A DNA stretch of 42,304 bases from Pseudomonadota bacterium (GTDB taxonomy: Bacteria > Pseudomonadota > Alphaproteobacteria > Rhizobiales > Aestuariivirgaceae), in NCBI GenBank assembly GCA_963205315.1, contig CAUJIO010000071.1, positions 1-42,304 on the forward strand, in the 5' to 3' direction. The notes beneath the pieces are model-generated. The model was not told where the DNA came from, ran no database searches, and worked only from the letters and a program-made list of their open reading frames with translations. Positions 20,602 to 28,882 of the stretch are shown here, one piece after another (the stretch's first letter is position 1; every line of letters begins with the position of its first letter). A program made the position numbers and the translations under genes.

Positions 20602-21668
20602 GCTTGTCCGTCACCATCAGTCATCAACTTAGTGACTTCCATCTTGATGCACAGTTCGAGGCGAAGGGTCCGCTCACGGCGCTCTTCGGTGCCTCCGGCT
20701 CCGGAAAATCAACGCTGGTCAATGTCATCGCCGGACTGGTCCACCCCGCCAGCGCCCGCATTATTGTCGATGGTGAGACCCTGATCGACACAAGCCGTAA
20801 GGTATTTCAGCCTGCTCATCGCCGCCGTGTCGGTTATGTTTTTCAAGATGCGAGGTTGTTTCCGCACCTGTCAGTGTTTCAGAACCTGCGCTACGGAAAA
20901 TGGTTTGCGCCGCAGCAGCAGCGTTACGCCAACGAGGACAACATTATTGGGCTGCTTGGAATTGAACCATTGCTCAGCCGCAAGCCAAGTCAACTTTCGG
21001 GTGGCGAGAAGCAGCGCGTGGCGATCGGCCGTGCCTTGCTTGCCTCGCCGCGCCTGTTGCTGATGGACGAGCCATTGGCATCGCTCGATTCGGGACGAAA
21101 GGCCGAGATCATGCCTTACATCGAGCGGCTTCGCGATGATCTCGAGATCCCCATTCTCTATGTCAGCCACTCGCTGGCGGAAGTAGCACGGCTGGCGAAC
21201 GACATCGTGGTGCTGGCCGATGGCAAGGTCGCGGCATACGGCCCCGCGCAAGACATCATGCAGCGCCTCGACCTCGTGCCGGAAGACGAGCGCGGTGAAG
21301 GCGGTGCAATCCTCGACATGCAGGTTCTGTCTTATGACTCTGGCTTCGACATGACGACCCTCACTTCAGCCGCCGGCACATTGCGCATGCAGGGCCACGC
21401 TGGCACCTCTGGAAAATTGCTCCGTATACGGATCAGAGCGCGCGACGTGATGATCGCCACGCAGGAACCAACATTCATCAGTGCACTGAATATTATTTCC
21501 GGCCGTATCAGCCGGATGGAGGAGTCCGGCGGCGCATCCATGACCATAACTCTGGATTGCGCCGGTTCGCCGCTCATGGCCCGCATTACCCGCCAGTCAG
21601 CAGCAGCCTTGGAACTGGCCCCCGGACAGCCGGTCTATGCCGTTGTGAAGTCCGTTTCGATCGCCTGA
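20598..21668 (+). CDS. modC: molybdate ABC transporter ATP-binding protein
   Basis: 356 aa. Walker A FGASGSGKSTLVN (~30-42), Q-loop VGYVFQDARLFPHLSV, signature LSGGEKQRVAIGRALL, Walker B LLLMDEPLASLD and switch His in VSHSLAEV. The C-terminal ~120 residues form a mop/TOBE domain that binds oxyanion (IRARDVMIATQEPTFISALN). It powers molybdate import through ModB. Translation is coupled to modB. Confidence 0.95.
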   Translation: MSLSVTISHQLSDFHLDAQFEAKGPLTALFGASGSGKSTLVNVIAGLVHPASARIIVDGETLIDTSRKVFQPAHRRRVGYVFQDARLFPHLSVFQNLRYGKWFAPQQQRYANEDNIIGLLGIEPLLSRKPSQLSGGEKQRVAIGRALLASPRLLLMDEPLASLDSGRKAEIMPYIERLRDDLEIPILYVSHSLAEVARLANDIVVLADGKVAAYGPAQDIMQRLDLVPEDERGEGGAILDMQVLSYDSGFDMTTLTSAAGTLRMQGHAGTSGKLLRIRIRARDVMIATQEPTFISALNIISGRISRMEESGGASMTITLDCAGSPLMARITRQSAAALELAPGQPVYAVVKSVSIA

Positions 21669-21691
21669 CCGCGTTGATGAGATATGAGAAT

Positions 21692-21714
21692 CGCTATTCC
21701 TGAATGACTATAAT
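21692..21714. promoter_or_regulatory. weaker ModE-like box between modC and modE 3' ends
   Basis: CGCTAT followed after the same 12-base spacing by ATAAT (GCTAT at 21693-21697, ATAAT at 21710-21714). It shares TGACTATAA with the modB operator. Its place between converging stops is unexpected for an operator; it may be a relic or serve an unannotated transcript. Confidence 0.4.
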
Positions 21715-21719
21715 TACCG

Positions 21720-22067
21720 TCAATCTTCAGTCGTCGTCGTTTCTGCCTGCAGGGCCTTCAAATGCGCTTCGGTGGCCGTCGCCGCAGCCCGTTCCATCGC
21801 CCGATAGCGCGAAATCAGGCTGAGGCCCAAAGGGGTCAGCGTGGCGCCGCCGCCCTTCTTTCCGCCGCTCTTCGAGGAAACCACCGGTTTGCCAAAGATC
21901 GTGTTCAAATCGTCAATCAGTTCCCAGGCGCGGCGGTACGACATCTCCATGGCGCGGCCGGCCGCTGAAATCGAGCCCAGCGCCGCGACCTGTTCGAGAA
22001 GTGCGATCTTTCCGGGACCGATGCGAAGATCGGGGCCAAAATCGATGCGTATACTGAGCTGTGCCAT
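21720..22067 (-). CDS. short ModE-type molybdate-responsive regulator (HTH only)
   Basis: 115 aa from ATG 22067 (MAQLSIRIDFGPDLRIGPGK). The LysR-like winged helix of ModE is complete: ALLEQVAALGSISAAGRAME, then SYRRAWELIDDLN, and the GGKKGGGATLTPLG wing. The molybdate-binding mop repeats of full ModE (~260 aa) are absent, as in many short alphaproteobacterial members, so how it senses molybdate is not evident. It converges with modC and probably binds the box before modB. Confidence 0.85.
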   Translation of the reverse strand: MAQLSIRIDFGPDLRIGPGKIALLEQVAALGSISAAGRAMEMSYRRAWELIDDLNTIFGKPVVSSKSGGKKGGGATLTPLGLSLISRYRAMERAAATATEAHLKALQAETTTTED

Positions 22068-22204
22068 GCGTGTTCGTGTCCTTAGCCGGGAGCCAATGAT
22101 CGGCGAAAGCCCGGCCGAAATCCAGTGGCGGCGACGGCACAAAGCAGTTGCCATCGGCGGCGAGACCAGAAATCATGTAACGCGAACAGGCGGTGGCGGT
22201 GGCG

Positions 22205-22909
22205 ATGTCCGGAAATATCGATCAAATCACCTTGCTGGCCAATTGCGCGCTCTTCAGCAATGCCAGCCAAGAGGATATTCACGCCCTCAGCGCTATCGCC
22301 ACTCCGGCAAAGTGGAAGGCTGGCACCACCATCTTCCAGCAGGGTGACGAAGCAGATTTCCTCATCGTCATCGGCTCGGGGCGCATCCGCCTCAGCCTGG
22401 CAACGGCTGGCGGCAAGGAACTTACCATCCGCCACGCCGCCGCCGGTGCCGCACTCGGCGAAATGGGTGTGCTCGATCATGAGGCGCGCTCCGCCGATGC
22501 CACGGCGGATACTGATACGGCCGGGACGATCATCCGCCGCAACGCCTTTATGCGTCTGCTGGCCGAGCGGCCCAGCCTGGCGCTCTGCATCATCCAACAT
22601 CTCACAAAGCGCTTGAGGGATACCACCTATCAGCTTGAATCTGTAGCTCTTTATGAGCTTTCGGCAAGGCTGGCGCGGTTCATCCTCGCGAGCCTCCGGC
22701 AAGCCCACGGCGACGACCTGCCGCTGCGCGCCTCCCTGAAACTCGATCTCGGCCAGGGCGAAATTGCCGCGATTCTCGGCGCCAGCCGGCCCAAGCTGAA
22801 CCGGGCCCTGGCCGAGTTGGAAGAGCAAGGGGCGATCCGCCGCGATGGCCGGGCGCTCGAGTGCAATATCGACCGTCTCAACGACATCGCCGCCGCGGAC
22901 GGAGATTGA
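22205..22909 (+). CDS. Crp/Fnr family transcriptional regulator
   Basis: 234 aa from ATG 22205; a GTG four codons upstream is an alternative and no strong ribosome site decides. The N-terminal cyclic-nucleotide-binding jelly roll (TIFQQGDEADFLIVIGSGRI and AALGEMGVLDHEARSADATA) is followed by a dimer helix and a winged HTH (LDLGQGEIAAILGASRPKLN). It lacks the N-terminal cysteines of FNR-type iron-sulfur sensors. The cyclase gene begins 5 bases after its stop, so regulator and nucleotide-making enzyme are probably one operon. A direct cAMP link is inference. Confidence 0.9.
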   Translation: MSGNIDQITLLANCALFSNASQEDIHALSAIATPAKWKAGTTIFQQGDEADFLIVIGSGRIRLSLATAGGKELTIRHAAAGAALGEMGVLDHEARSADATADTDTAGTIIRRNAFMRLLAERPSLALCIIQHLTKRLRDTTYQLESVALYELSARLARFILASLRQAHGDDLPLRASLKLDLGQGEIAAILGASRPKLNRALAELEEQGAIRRDGRALECNIDRLNDIAAADGD

Positions 22910-22914
22910 GGCCG

Positions 22915-24783
22915 ATGCGAGTGGCCGCCCTGAAGCCGCGGCATCGGACTGTCCTGGTGGGTGCACTGGCAGCCATGGCGGGTCTGGCCGTGCTGGCCAG
23001 CCTATCCGAGCCCTACAAGACAGTGCGCGAGCAGGCGCTTGGCGTCGTCTCGCAATTGGCGGCGCCTCCGCCTATGCCAGGCATCATGGTGGTCGACATC
23101 GATGATGCCGCGTCCCTCGACACCGGCACCTGGCCCTGGCCTCGCGCCGAGCAGGCCCGGCTCATTGCGGCGGTGGCGGCATCGAGCCCCACGGCCATCG
23201 CCCTCGACATCGTGCTGAGCGGCCATTGCGGTGCGGAAGAACCCGGCAATTCCGAACTGGCCGATGCCATTGGCCTCGTCCCAACCGTCATCGGATTCGT
23301 GCTGCCGGGCCGCGAAAAGCCGGTGCAGCCGCTATCGCCCGTCGCTGTCCAGCCGCCCGTCGACATCCCCTTTCTCTGGCAGGCCGAAGGTGCCGAATGG
23401 CCCTGCCCCGAATTCATTTCCCGCGCCGAAGGGCTGGCTTCCGTTTCGATCGGCGGCGACTCCAGCGCCACGGTGAGTTCTGTGCCCGGCGTGGTGATGG
23501 TCGGACCTTCACTCTATCCCGGCTTTGCCGCCGATGCGGTGCGTCTGTGGATGGACGCCTCAGCTGCCATCCTCAGCGGCGGCAGCGCACCCCGGATCGC
23601 TATCGGCGACGCCGTGGCGAACCTCGACTCCAGCGGCGAGTTGCGCCTTCATGCGCCGCGTCCGGAAGAGTGGCCGGTCCACACGATGTCGGCCGCTGAG
23701 GTGAAGCCTGCAGGCGACGCACGGCTGAAAGACAAGCTGGTGTTCATCGGCAGCAGTCTCGCTCAAGCCGGAAACCTGCGGCCGACGGCCGCTGACCCTC
23801 TGACCCCATCAACTCAAATCCAGGCCCGCATGGCCGGGCAGTTGATGACCGGCCACGTGCCCTGGCGGCCTGCATGGACCTCGATTGCCGAGATGGCGGC
23901 CTTGCTGGCGGGGGCCGGCGTCAGCATCGCAGCCGCAATCAGCCTGAAGCCGATGAACTCGGCGGCCGTCACGGCAGCAATCGCGGCGGTGCCGGCAGGA
24001 TTGGCCATCGCCGGCTATCACCTCATGGGAATTGCGTTTGATCCGCTGGCACCATCGCTTGGCATCGCGGCTGTCGGCATCGCCAGTGGCCTGTCGCAAT
24101 ACGCGGCCGCCCGCCGTGGCGAGGCGGCAATCCGCAGGAGCTTCGAACAGCGCCTGCCGGTGTCTGTCGTGGCAAGGCTGGCCGAAGGCACGGGAGGCGA
24201 ACGCATCGCCGGCGAGGAGCGGATCGTCACTGCGCTCTTCACCGACATCGAGGGGTTCACCACGATGACCTCGGCACTGGCGCCCAAGGATCTCGTGCGG
24301 CTGCTCGACGGATATTTTGAAGGCGTGACACGCATCATCGGCGAACACGGCGGCATGGTCGACAAGATCGTCGGCGATGCCGCGCACGCCTTTTTCAACA
24401 TGCCCCTGGCACAGGCACACCATGAGGCGGCAGCACTGGCGTGTGCCGATGCGATTTACGGCTTCGCCGAAACCTATCGTCAGCAACCAGCAGCCAAAGC
24501 CGCAGGCTTTGGCCGCACCCGTATCGGTATCGAGACCGGTCCGGTGTTCGCCGGAGACGTTGGTGCCGCCGCAAAATACGACTATTCCGCCCATGGACCG
24601 GCGGTCAACCTGGCCGCCAGGCTGCAGGACGCAAACAAGCAGACCGGCACCGCAATCCTCGCCGGACCGGGGATGAAAGCCGCGCATCCTCCCGGCTGGG
24701 AACTCGTTAGCCTCGGCAAGCTGGACCTCAGAGGCTTTGGACCCGTCGAAGTGTTCTCACCGCGGAAGTTGGGGAAGGGCTAG
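22915..24783 (+). CDS. membrane adenylate/guanylate cyclase with CHASE2 sensor domain
   Basis: 622 aa. TM helix at about 13-32, then a CHASE2 extracytoplasmic domain (MVVDIDDAASLDTGTWPWPR, later KDKLVFIGSSLAQAGNLRPT), two to three TM helices (~330-405), and a class III cyclase domain from ~436. Metal ligands D444 (FTDIEGFT) and D488 (VDKIVGD), purine-contacting K484, N565 and transition-state R569 are present. Where most relatives have HGDAVN this protein has HGPAVN (P562), so nucleotide specificity is uncertain. It is linked to the Crp/Fnr gene, and its stop shares a CTAG with the convergent FecR gene. Confidence 0.93.
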   Translation: MRVAALKPRHRTVLVGALAAMAGLAVLASLSEPYKTVREQALGVVSQLAAPPPMPGIMVVDIDDAASLDTGTWPWPRAEQARLIAAVAASSPTAIALDIVLSGHCGAEEPGNSELADAIGLVPTVIGFVLPGREKPVQPLSPVAVQPPVDIPFLWQAEGAEWPCPEFISRAEGLASVSIGGDSSATVSSVPGVVMVGPSLYPGFAADAVRLWMDASAAILSGGSAPRIAIGDAVANLDSSGELRLHAPRPEEWPVHTMSAAEVKPAGDARLKDKLVFIGSSLAQAGNLRPTAADPLTPSTQIQARMAGQLMTGHVPWRPAWTSIAEMAALLAGAGVSIAAAISLKPMNSAAVTAAIAAVPAGLAIAGYHLMGIAFDPLAPSLGIAAVGIASGLSQYAAARRGEAAIRRSFEQRLPVSVVARLAEGTGGERIAGEERIVTALFTDIEGFTTMTSALAPKDLVRLLDGYFEGVTRIIGEHGGMVDKIVGDAAHAFFNMPLAQAHHEAAALACADAIYGFAETYRQQPAAKAAGFGRTRIGIETGPVFAGDVGAAAKYDYSAHGPAVNLAARLQDANKQTGTAILAGPGMKAAHPPGWELVSLGKLDLRGFGPVEVFSPRKLGKG

Positions 24784-25400
24784 AGGCCGACACTCGCATA
24801 GGCCGCTTCGATGCGCGGTTTGCCCCATTGCTTGACCTCGCTTGGCGGCTGGCCGGGCTTGGCAATGTCGACGCCGTCGCCTGCCTTGAGACTGCGGCTC
24901 ACTCCGGCCGCCGTCACCTGCACCTCACCGCGTTCCACAAAAATACCGAACACGCCCTTGCTGGGACCGGCAAAGAACTTTGTGCCGCGGACCGCGATCA
25001 ACCCGAAGCGCGAGCGCACGGTGAGCTTGATCTTCGGCAGGTCATCGGCCCGGTCGAACATCATGGCCCCTTCACCGAGTTGCAGAAGACCTCCTGTTTC
25101 GGCAACGAACTTGTCGATCTTCAGTTTTGCCTTTGAACCGAGATGCACGATTGTGCCGCCCGAAAAATCCAGCCTGGCGAAGCTCTCGACATCGGTCTCG
25201 ACCAGATCGCGCAAACGCAGGCCGGCACCAGCCGCCAGGTCGCGCACCGTCTCGCGCCGCCGCGCCACCACCTTGCCACGCACGTCACCTGCGGCACCGA
25301 CGACGTCGTCCTTCGCCAGGGCGGGCGCCGCCAGGAATGTGGCCGGAAGTGCGGCCAACAACAGCCGCCGCGTCAATTCAAGTTTCAGGATATCGCTCAT
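24780..25400 (-). CDS. FecR domain-containing periplasmic protein
   Basis: 206 aa from ATG 25400. N-terminal signal sequence with twin Arg (LTRRLLLAALPATFLAAPAL, ending ALA-KDD). The FecR core follows: GDVRGKVVARRRETVRDLAA, ETDVESFARLDFSGGTIVHL, KLKIDKF and a C-terminal VRGTKFFAGPSKGVFGIFVE. No TM helix in the C-terminal part and no sigma factor beside it, so it is not a classical FecR-FecI pair. Such stand-alone FecR proteins often accompany CHASE2 cyclases, as here, where the two stops overlap. Function is unknown. Confidence 0.85.
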   Translation of the reverse strand: MSDILKLELTRRLLLAALPATFLAAPALAKDDVVGAAGDVRGKVVARRRETVRDLAAGAGLRLRDLVETDVESFARLDFSGGTIVHLGSKAKLKIDKFVAETGGLLQLGEGAMMFDRADDLPKIKLTVRSRFGLIAVRGTKFFAGPSKGVFGIFVERGEVQVTAAGVSRSLKAGDGVDIAKPGQPPSEVKQWGKPRIEAAYASVGL

Positions 25401-25579
25401 GACTGTCGCCTTTCGAAACGTGCCCCCATTTGAAGAGTGATCCCACAAGCCGGGTCGCGTCAAGTTCGCTCATCTTCGAACATCTGCCTGTTACCCGGGG
25501 AACTGCGGCCACCCTGCCCGCGCCCTAGCCTGCACTTATCAGGGGGAAACCCCGAAGCATGAAAAGAGGGACCAGGACC

Positions 25580-28279
25580 ATGGCACGCATTCTCTACACC
25601 GGCAGCAGCAATCAGCGCGTCGTCGGCACCAACGCATCGGACGAAATTCTCTCGACAGTACCTGATACCGGATCGGACACCATCTTTGCGCGCGGTGGCG
25701 ATGATGAAGTCCGTACCGGTGGCGGCAACGATCTGATTTTTGGAGGCGACGGCAACGACGTGCTATCCGGCGGCAACAACAACGACACTCTGTTTGGCGG
25801 CATCGGCGACGACAGATTGTTCGGTGGCAACAATGACGACACACTGGCCATTGAGACCGGGTTTGCCGACTTCGGTACGGATACCTTGTCGGGGGGCGCG
25901 GGCTTTGACAAGGTCGTCATCAAGACGGGCACCATCGTTGAGGTCAATGGCAATCCCTCCGTTGTGGCGCAGGCAGACGCAACCGAAGGCGTGCTCATCA
26001 ACATGGTCAATGTGTTTGTGCCGGGCCTCGTCGGCAGCTTTCAGCAGGGCTCGGGCGGCGACGAGGATGTCTTCGATTTCCTGACCAACCAGCGCGGGAC
26101 GATCAAGGACAGCAACGGTGCAGCCGTGTTCGGCGACATCGAGGAATTCGTTCTGACGAAGTTTGATGACGCGATCTTCGACTCGTCCGCCAGCCACGTC
26201 ATCGATGGCGGCGACGGCGATGACTACATTTCCGGCGGTGGCGGCGCTGACAATATCATCGGCGGTAACGGCAACGATACCGCCATGTACGGTGGCTCTG
26301 CCCAAGCCGTTTCGATTTCGCTGCTGGATTTCGGCAATGGCGGAAGTGGCTCCGGTGGCGACGCCGAGGGCGACAAACTGTTCGACGTCGAGAACGTCTT
26401 CGCTTCCGGCCACAACGACTTCGTCCTCGGCAACGCAAAATCCAACACATTGATTGGCCAGGCCGGAAATGACACGCTGATCGGCGGTCTGGGAACCGAC
26501 ACGCTTGACGGCGGTGCAGACAACGACACGCTGCGCGGCGGCCTCGGCAATGACAAGATCACTGGCGGCGAGGGCATCGATACGGCGCAATTCACCGACT
26601 GGAATGGCACCACTGCAGGTCTTCTCACCACCATCAGCACACGGATCACCTTGGCAGACGGTGACGCCGCAAGCGAGGCCAGGCTGCTGTCCACCAGCAT
26701 TAAGGGCACGTTCCCCGTCACTGTTGTGACGACGACATTGGAAACCGACACGCTCTCTGGCATCGAGAATGTCGTCGGCACGAATTTCGCGGATACGATG
26801 ACCGGCAACCGCGACAACAACACGCTTGAGGGCCGTGACGGCAACGACACGCTGGATGGCGGAAAGGGTTCTGACATTCTCAATGGTGGCGACGGAACTG
26901 ATACGGCCCGCTTCACGGCCAAAGGCAGCATCTTCGAATTCAACCGGGTGGAGGCTTCACTCCAGGACGGCGAGGCCACGATATTCCGCACGACGCGTTC
27001 GGGATTGAATACGGCCACGACATCCGAAACCGACTCCTTGATCTCGATTGAAAACCTGACAGGCACGGCGGGGTCGGACAAGCTGACCGGAAATGCCGCC
27101 GTCAACACGCTGGATGGCGGCGCCGGAAATGATACGCTGGCGGGCGTCGGTGGCGCCGACAAGCTGATTGGTGGCGAGGGCAAGGACACGGCCGACTACA
27201 CGGTCTCAGCCGTCGGTGTTACCGTGAACCTGTCGGCCGGCACGGCCATCGGAGGCGATGCGGCCGGGGATACGCTTGTATCAATTGAGAACGTCACGGG
27301 TTCCAACAATGCCGACATATTGACCGGATCGGCGGAGGCCAACATCATTAACGGCCTTGGCCAGAACGACACCATCGAAGGCGGTGCTGGCGCAGACACG
27401 ATGGATGGCGGCACGGGCGTCAACACCCTGAGCTATGAAGGCTCAGGCGGCGTCACCTTCTCGCTCGATGCCCTGCTCGCCGCGACGGGCGATGCCGAGG
27501 GCGACGCGGCCTTCAACTTCCAGAATCTCTCCGGATCCTTGACCGGCGATGACACGTTGCGCGGCAACTCCGGCAACAACACCATCGCCGGCAATGGCGG
27601 CAATGACACGCTCTCCGGCGGACTGGGGGGCGACACGCTCGACGGCGGCAGCGGCTTCGATACCGCCGACTACAGCCATGATGGCGGGGTCGATATCGAT
27701 CTGCAGTCCGCCAGCTTCGGCGGCGCCGCGGCAGGCGACAGCTTCATCTCGATCGAGGCAATCATCGGCGGCAATGGCGACAACACCATCAAGGGCGATG
27801 ATCTCGACAACGTGGTGACCGTCGATACGGGCTCCAACAGCTTGCAGGGGCGTGGTGGACTTGACACGCTGACCGGCGGCGACGGGCAGGATCTGCTCAA
27901 CGGCGGCGCGGGTGACGACACGCTCAGCGGCCGCGCTGACAGCGATGAGCTTCAGGGCGGCGCCAACCAGGATACACTGGATGGCGGCCGTGGCGCGGAT
28001 ACCTTGACCGGCGGCACTGACAGCGACGAACTGACGGGTGGTCTGGGCCGTGACACGTTCATCTTCAACGGAGGCAACGCGGGTCAGGATACCATCACCG
28101 ACTGGCAGGACGGCACCGACACGATCGAATTCAACTCGGGACTTGTCGACAGCTTCGCCGACCTGACAATTGCGGGCAACGGTACCACACATGTGACGGT
28201 GATCTACGGCGACAATGCCATCGACATCTTCAGTGCCGAGGCCTTCACGCTCAACGCACAGGATTTCTCCATCCTCTGA
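25580..28279 (+). CDS. RTX calcium-binding repeat protein, type I secreted
   Basis: 899 aa from ATG 25580 (MARILYTGSSNQRVVGTNAS); AGAGGG and AGGA lie upstream, and an ATG seven codons earlier is possible. About ten blocks of the nonapeptide GGxGxDxLx (for example GGDGNDVLSGG, GGNGNDTAMYG, GGAGNDTLAG) are separated by variable segments of ~60-90 residues. Each repeat pair forms a calcium-stabilised parallel beta roll. It has no N-terminal signal peptide and ends in a hydrophobic QDFSIL, typical of type I secretion signals. No enzyme domain is visible, so it may be an adhesin or surface-layer protein. No secretion genes are adjacent. Confidence 0.93.
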   Translation: MARILYTGSSNQRVVGTNASDEILSTVPDTGSDTIFARGGDDEVRTGGGNDLIFGGDGNDVLSGGNNNDTLFGGIGDDRLFGGNNDDTLAIETGFADFGTDTLSGGAGFDKVVIKTGTIVEVNGNPSVVAQADATEGVLINMVNVFVPGLVGSFQQGSGGDEDVFDFLTNQRGTIKDSNGAAVFGDIEEFVLTKFDDAIFDSSASHVIDGGDGDDYISGGGGADNIIGGNGNDTAMYGGSAQAVSISLLDFGNGGSGSGGDAEGDKLFDVENVFASGHNDFVLGNAKSNTLIGQAGNDTLIGGLGTDTLDGGADNDTLRGGLGNDKITGGEGIDTAQFTDWNGTTAGLLTTISTRITLADGDAASEARLLSTSIKGTFPVTVVTTTLETDTLSGIENVVGTNFADTMTGNRDNNTLEGRDGNDTLDGGKGSDILNGGDGTDTARFTAKGSIFEFNRVEASLQDGEATIFRTTRSGLNTATTSETDSLISIENLTGTAGSDKLTGNAAVNTLDGGAGNDTLAGVGGADKLIGGEGKDTADYTVSAVGVTVNLSAGTAIGGDAAGDTLVSIENVTGSNNADILTGSAEANIINGLGQNDTIEGGAGADTMDGGTGVNTLSYEGSGGVTFSLDALLAATGDAEGDAAFNFQNLSGSLTGDDTLRGNSGNNTIAGNGGNDTLSGGLGGDTLDGGSGFDTADYSHDGGVDIDLQSASFGGAAAGDSFISIEAIIGGNGDNTIKGDDLDNVVTVDTGSNSLQGRGGLDTLTGGDGQDLLNGGAGDDTLSGRADSDELQGGANQDTLDGGRGADTLTGGTDSDELTGGLGRDTFIFNGGNAGQDTITDWQDGTDTIEFNSGLVDSFADLTIAGNGTTHVTVIYGDNAIDIFSAEAFTLNAQDFSIL

Positions 28280-28302
28280 GTTGCCGCGACGGAGTATCCC
28301 AA

Positions 28303-28332
28303 CGGGCGGCTGTTTGCCGCCCGCTTTCCGTT
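28303..28332 (+). terminator. terminator after the RTX gene
   Basis: Eight-bp GC stem CGGGCGGC (28303-28310) and GCCGCCCG (28316-28323) with loop TGTTT, followed by CTTTCCGTTGT, a weak T tract. It lies 24 bases after the RTX stop. Confidence 0.7.
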
Positions 28333-28472
28333 GTCCGGTTATCTGAAAATGCGGCGGGACTTCCGTCCCCGCCCGCTGTATAGCAAGCGCAAAGATTGGG
28401 CTTCGGGCGTCGACCACACCCACCGCGAGGAGCCTCGACGGGCATTCCCTCAGGGTGATCGGAGCATCAAGC

Positions 28473-28646
28473 ATGGCATTTCCGCCAAACTACAATCAGG
28501 AACGCAACAACCGCTCGCGCAGCAAGGCACAGAAAGCCTTGGACAAACAGCAGAAACGGGATGACAAGGCAGCGCTGCGCAAAGCCGTGCGCGCCCCGGA
28601 GCCTGAGCCCGGTGCCGCTAAGATGCCCGAGAAGGGCAAGGAATAG
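28473..28646 (+). CDS. small basic conserved hypothetical protein
   Basis: 57 aa, MAFPPNYNQERNNRSRSKAQ, then a run of Lys/Arg-rich helix (KALDKQQKRDDKAALRKAVR). The NYNQERNNR start is common in small alphaproteobacterial proteins of unknown role. The ATG is chosen for this conserved beginning; GGAG lies upstream. It is followed after 12 bases by the next small gene, probably co-transcribed. Confidence 0.68.
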   Translation: MAFPPNYNQERNNRSRSKAQKALDKQQKRDDKAALRKAVRAPEPEPGAAKMPEKGKE

Positions 28647-28658
28647 GATCGACATCAA

Positions 28659-28880
28659 ATGGCGAAGAAGAAACCGAAAGTTGCCGAGGGATTTCTATTC
28701 TTCGACGTGATCTATGAAGACGGCACAAAGAGTTCGCGGCGCAAGGTTTCGGCCTCCGAGATCGAGGACATGGGCGAAGCCCATGCCCGGACCGTGATCA
28801 TGGATCAGGACCGCAAAGTCGCCGAAATGTCAGGCAACAGCCGCGGCGCCATCAAGTCGATAGCGCGCTCGGCAAAGTAA
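28659..28880 (+). CDS. small conserved hypothetical protein
   Basis: 73 aa. N-terminal MAKKKPKVAEGFLFFDVIYE suggests a beta strand, then DGTKSSRRKVSASEIEDMGE and a C-terminal basic helix. No named domain recognised. AGGA nine bases before the ATG. It probably forms a pair with the preceding small gene and is convergent with the desaturase, 2 bases between stops. Confidence 0.7.
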   Translation: MAKKKPKVAEGFLFFDVIYEDGTKSSRRKVSASEIEDMGEAHARTVIMDQDRKVAEMSGNSRGAIKSIARSAK

Positions 28881-28882
28881 GC

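Noticed and set aside
25680-28060. Dense short repeats resembling a repeat array or CRISPR
   Set aside because: The repeats are in frame, variable in sequence and encode GGxGxDxLx peptides; there are no constant repeats with unique spacers.
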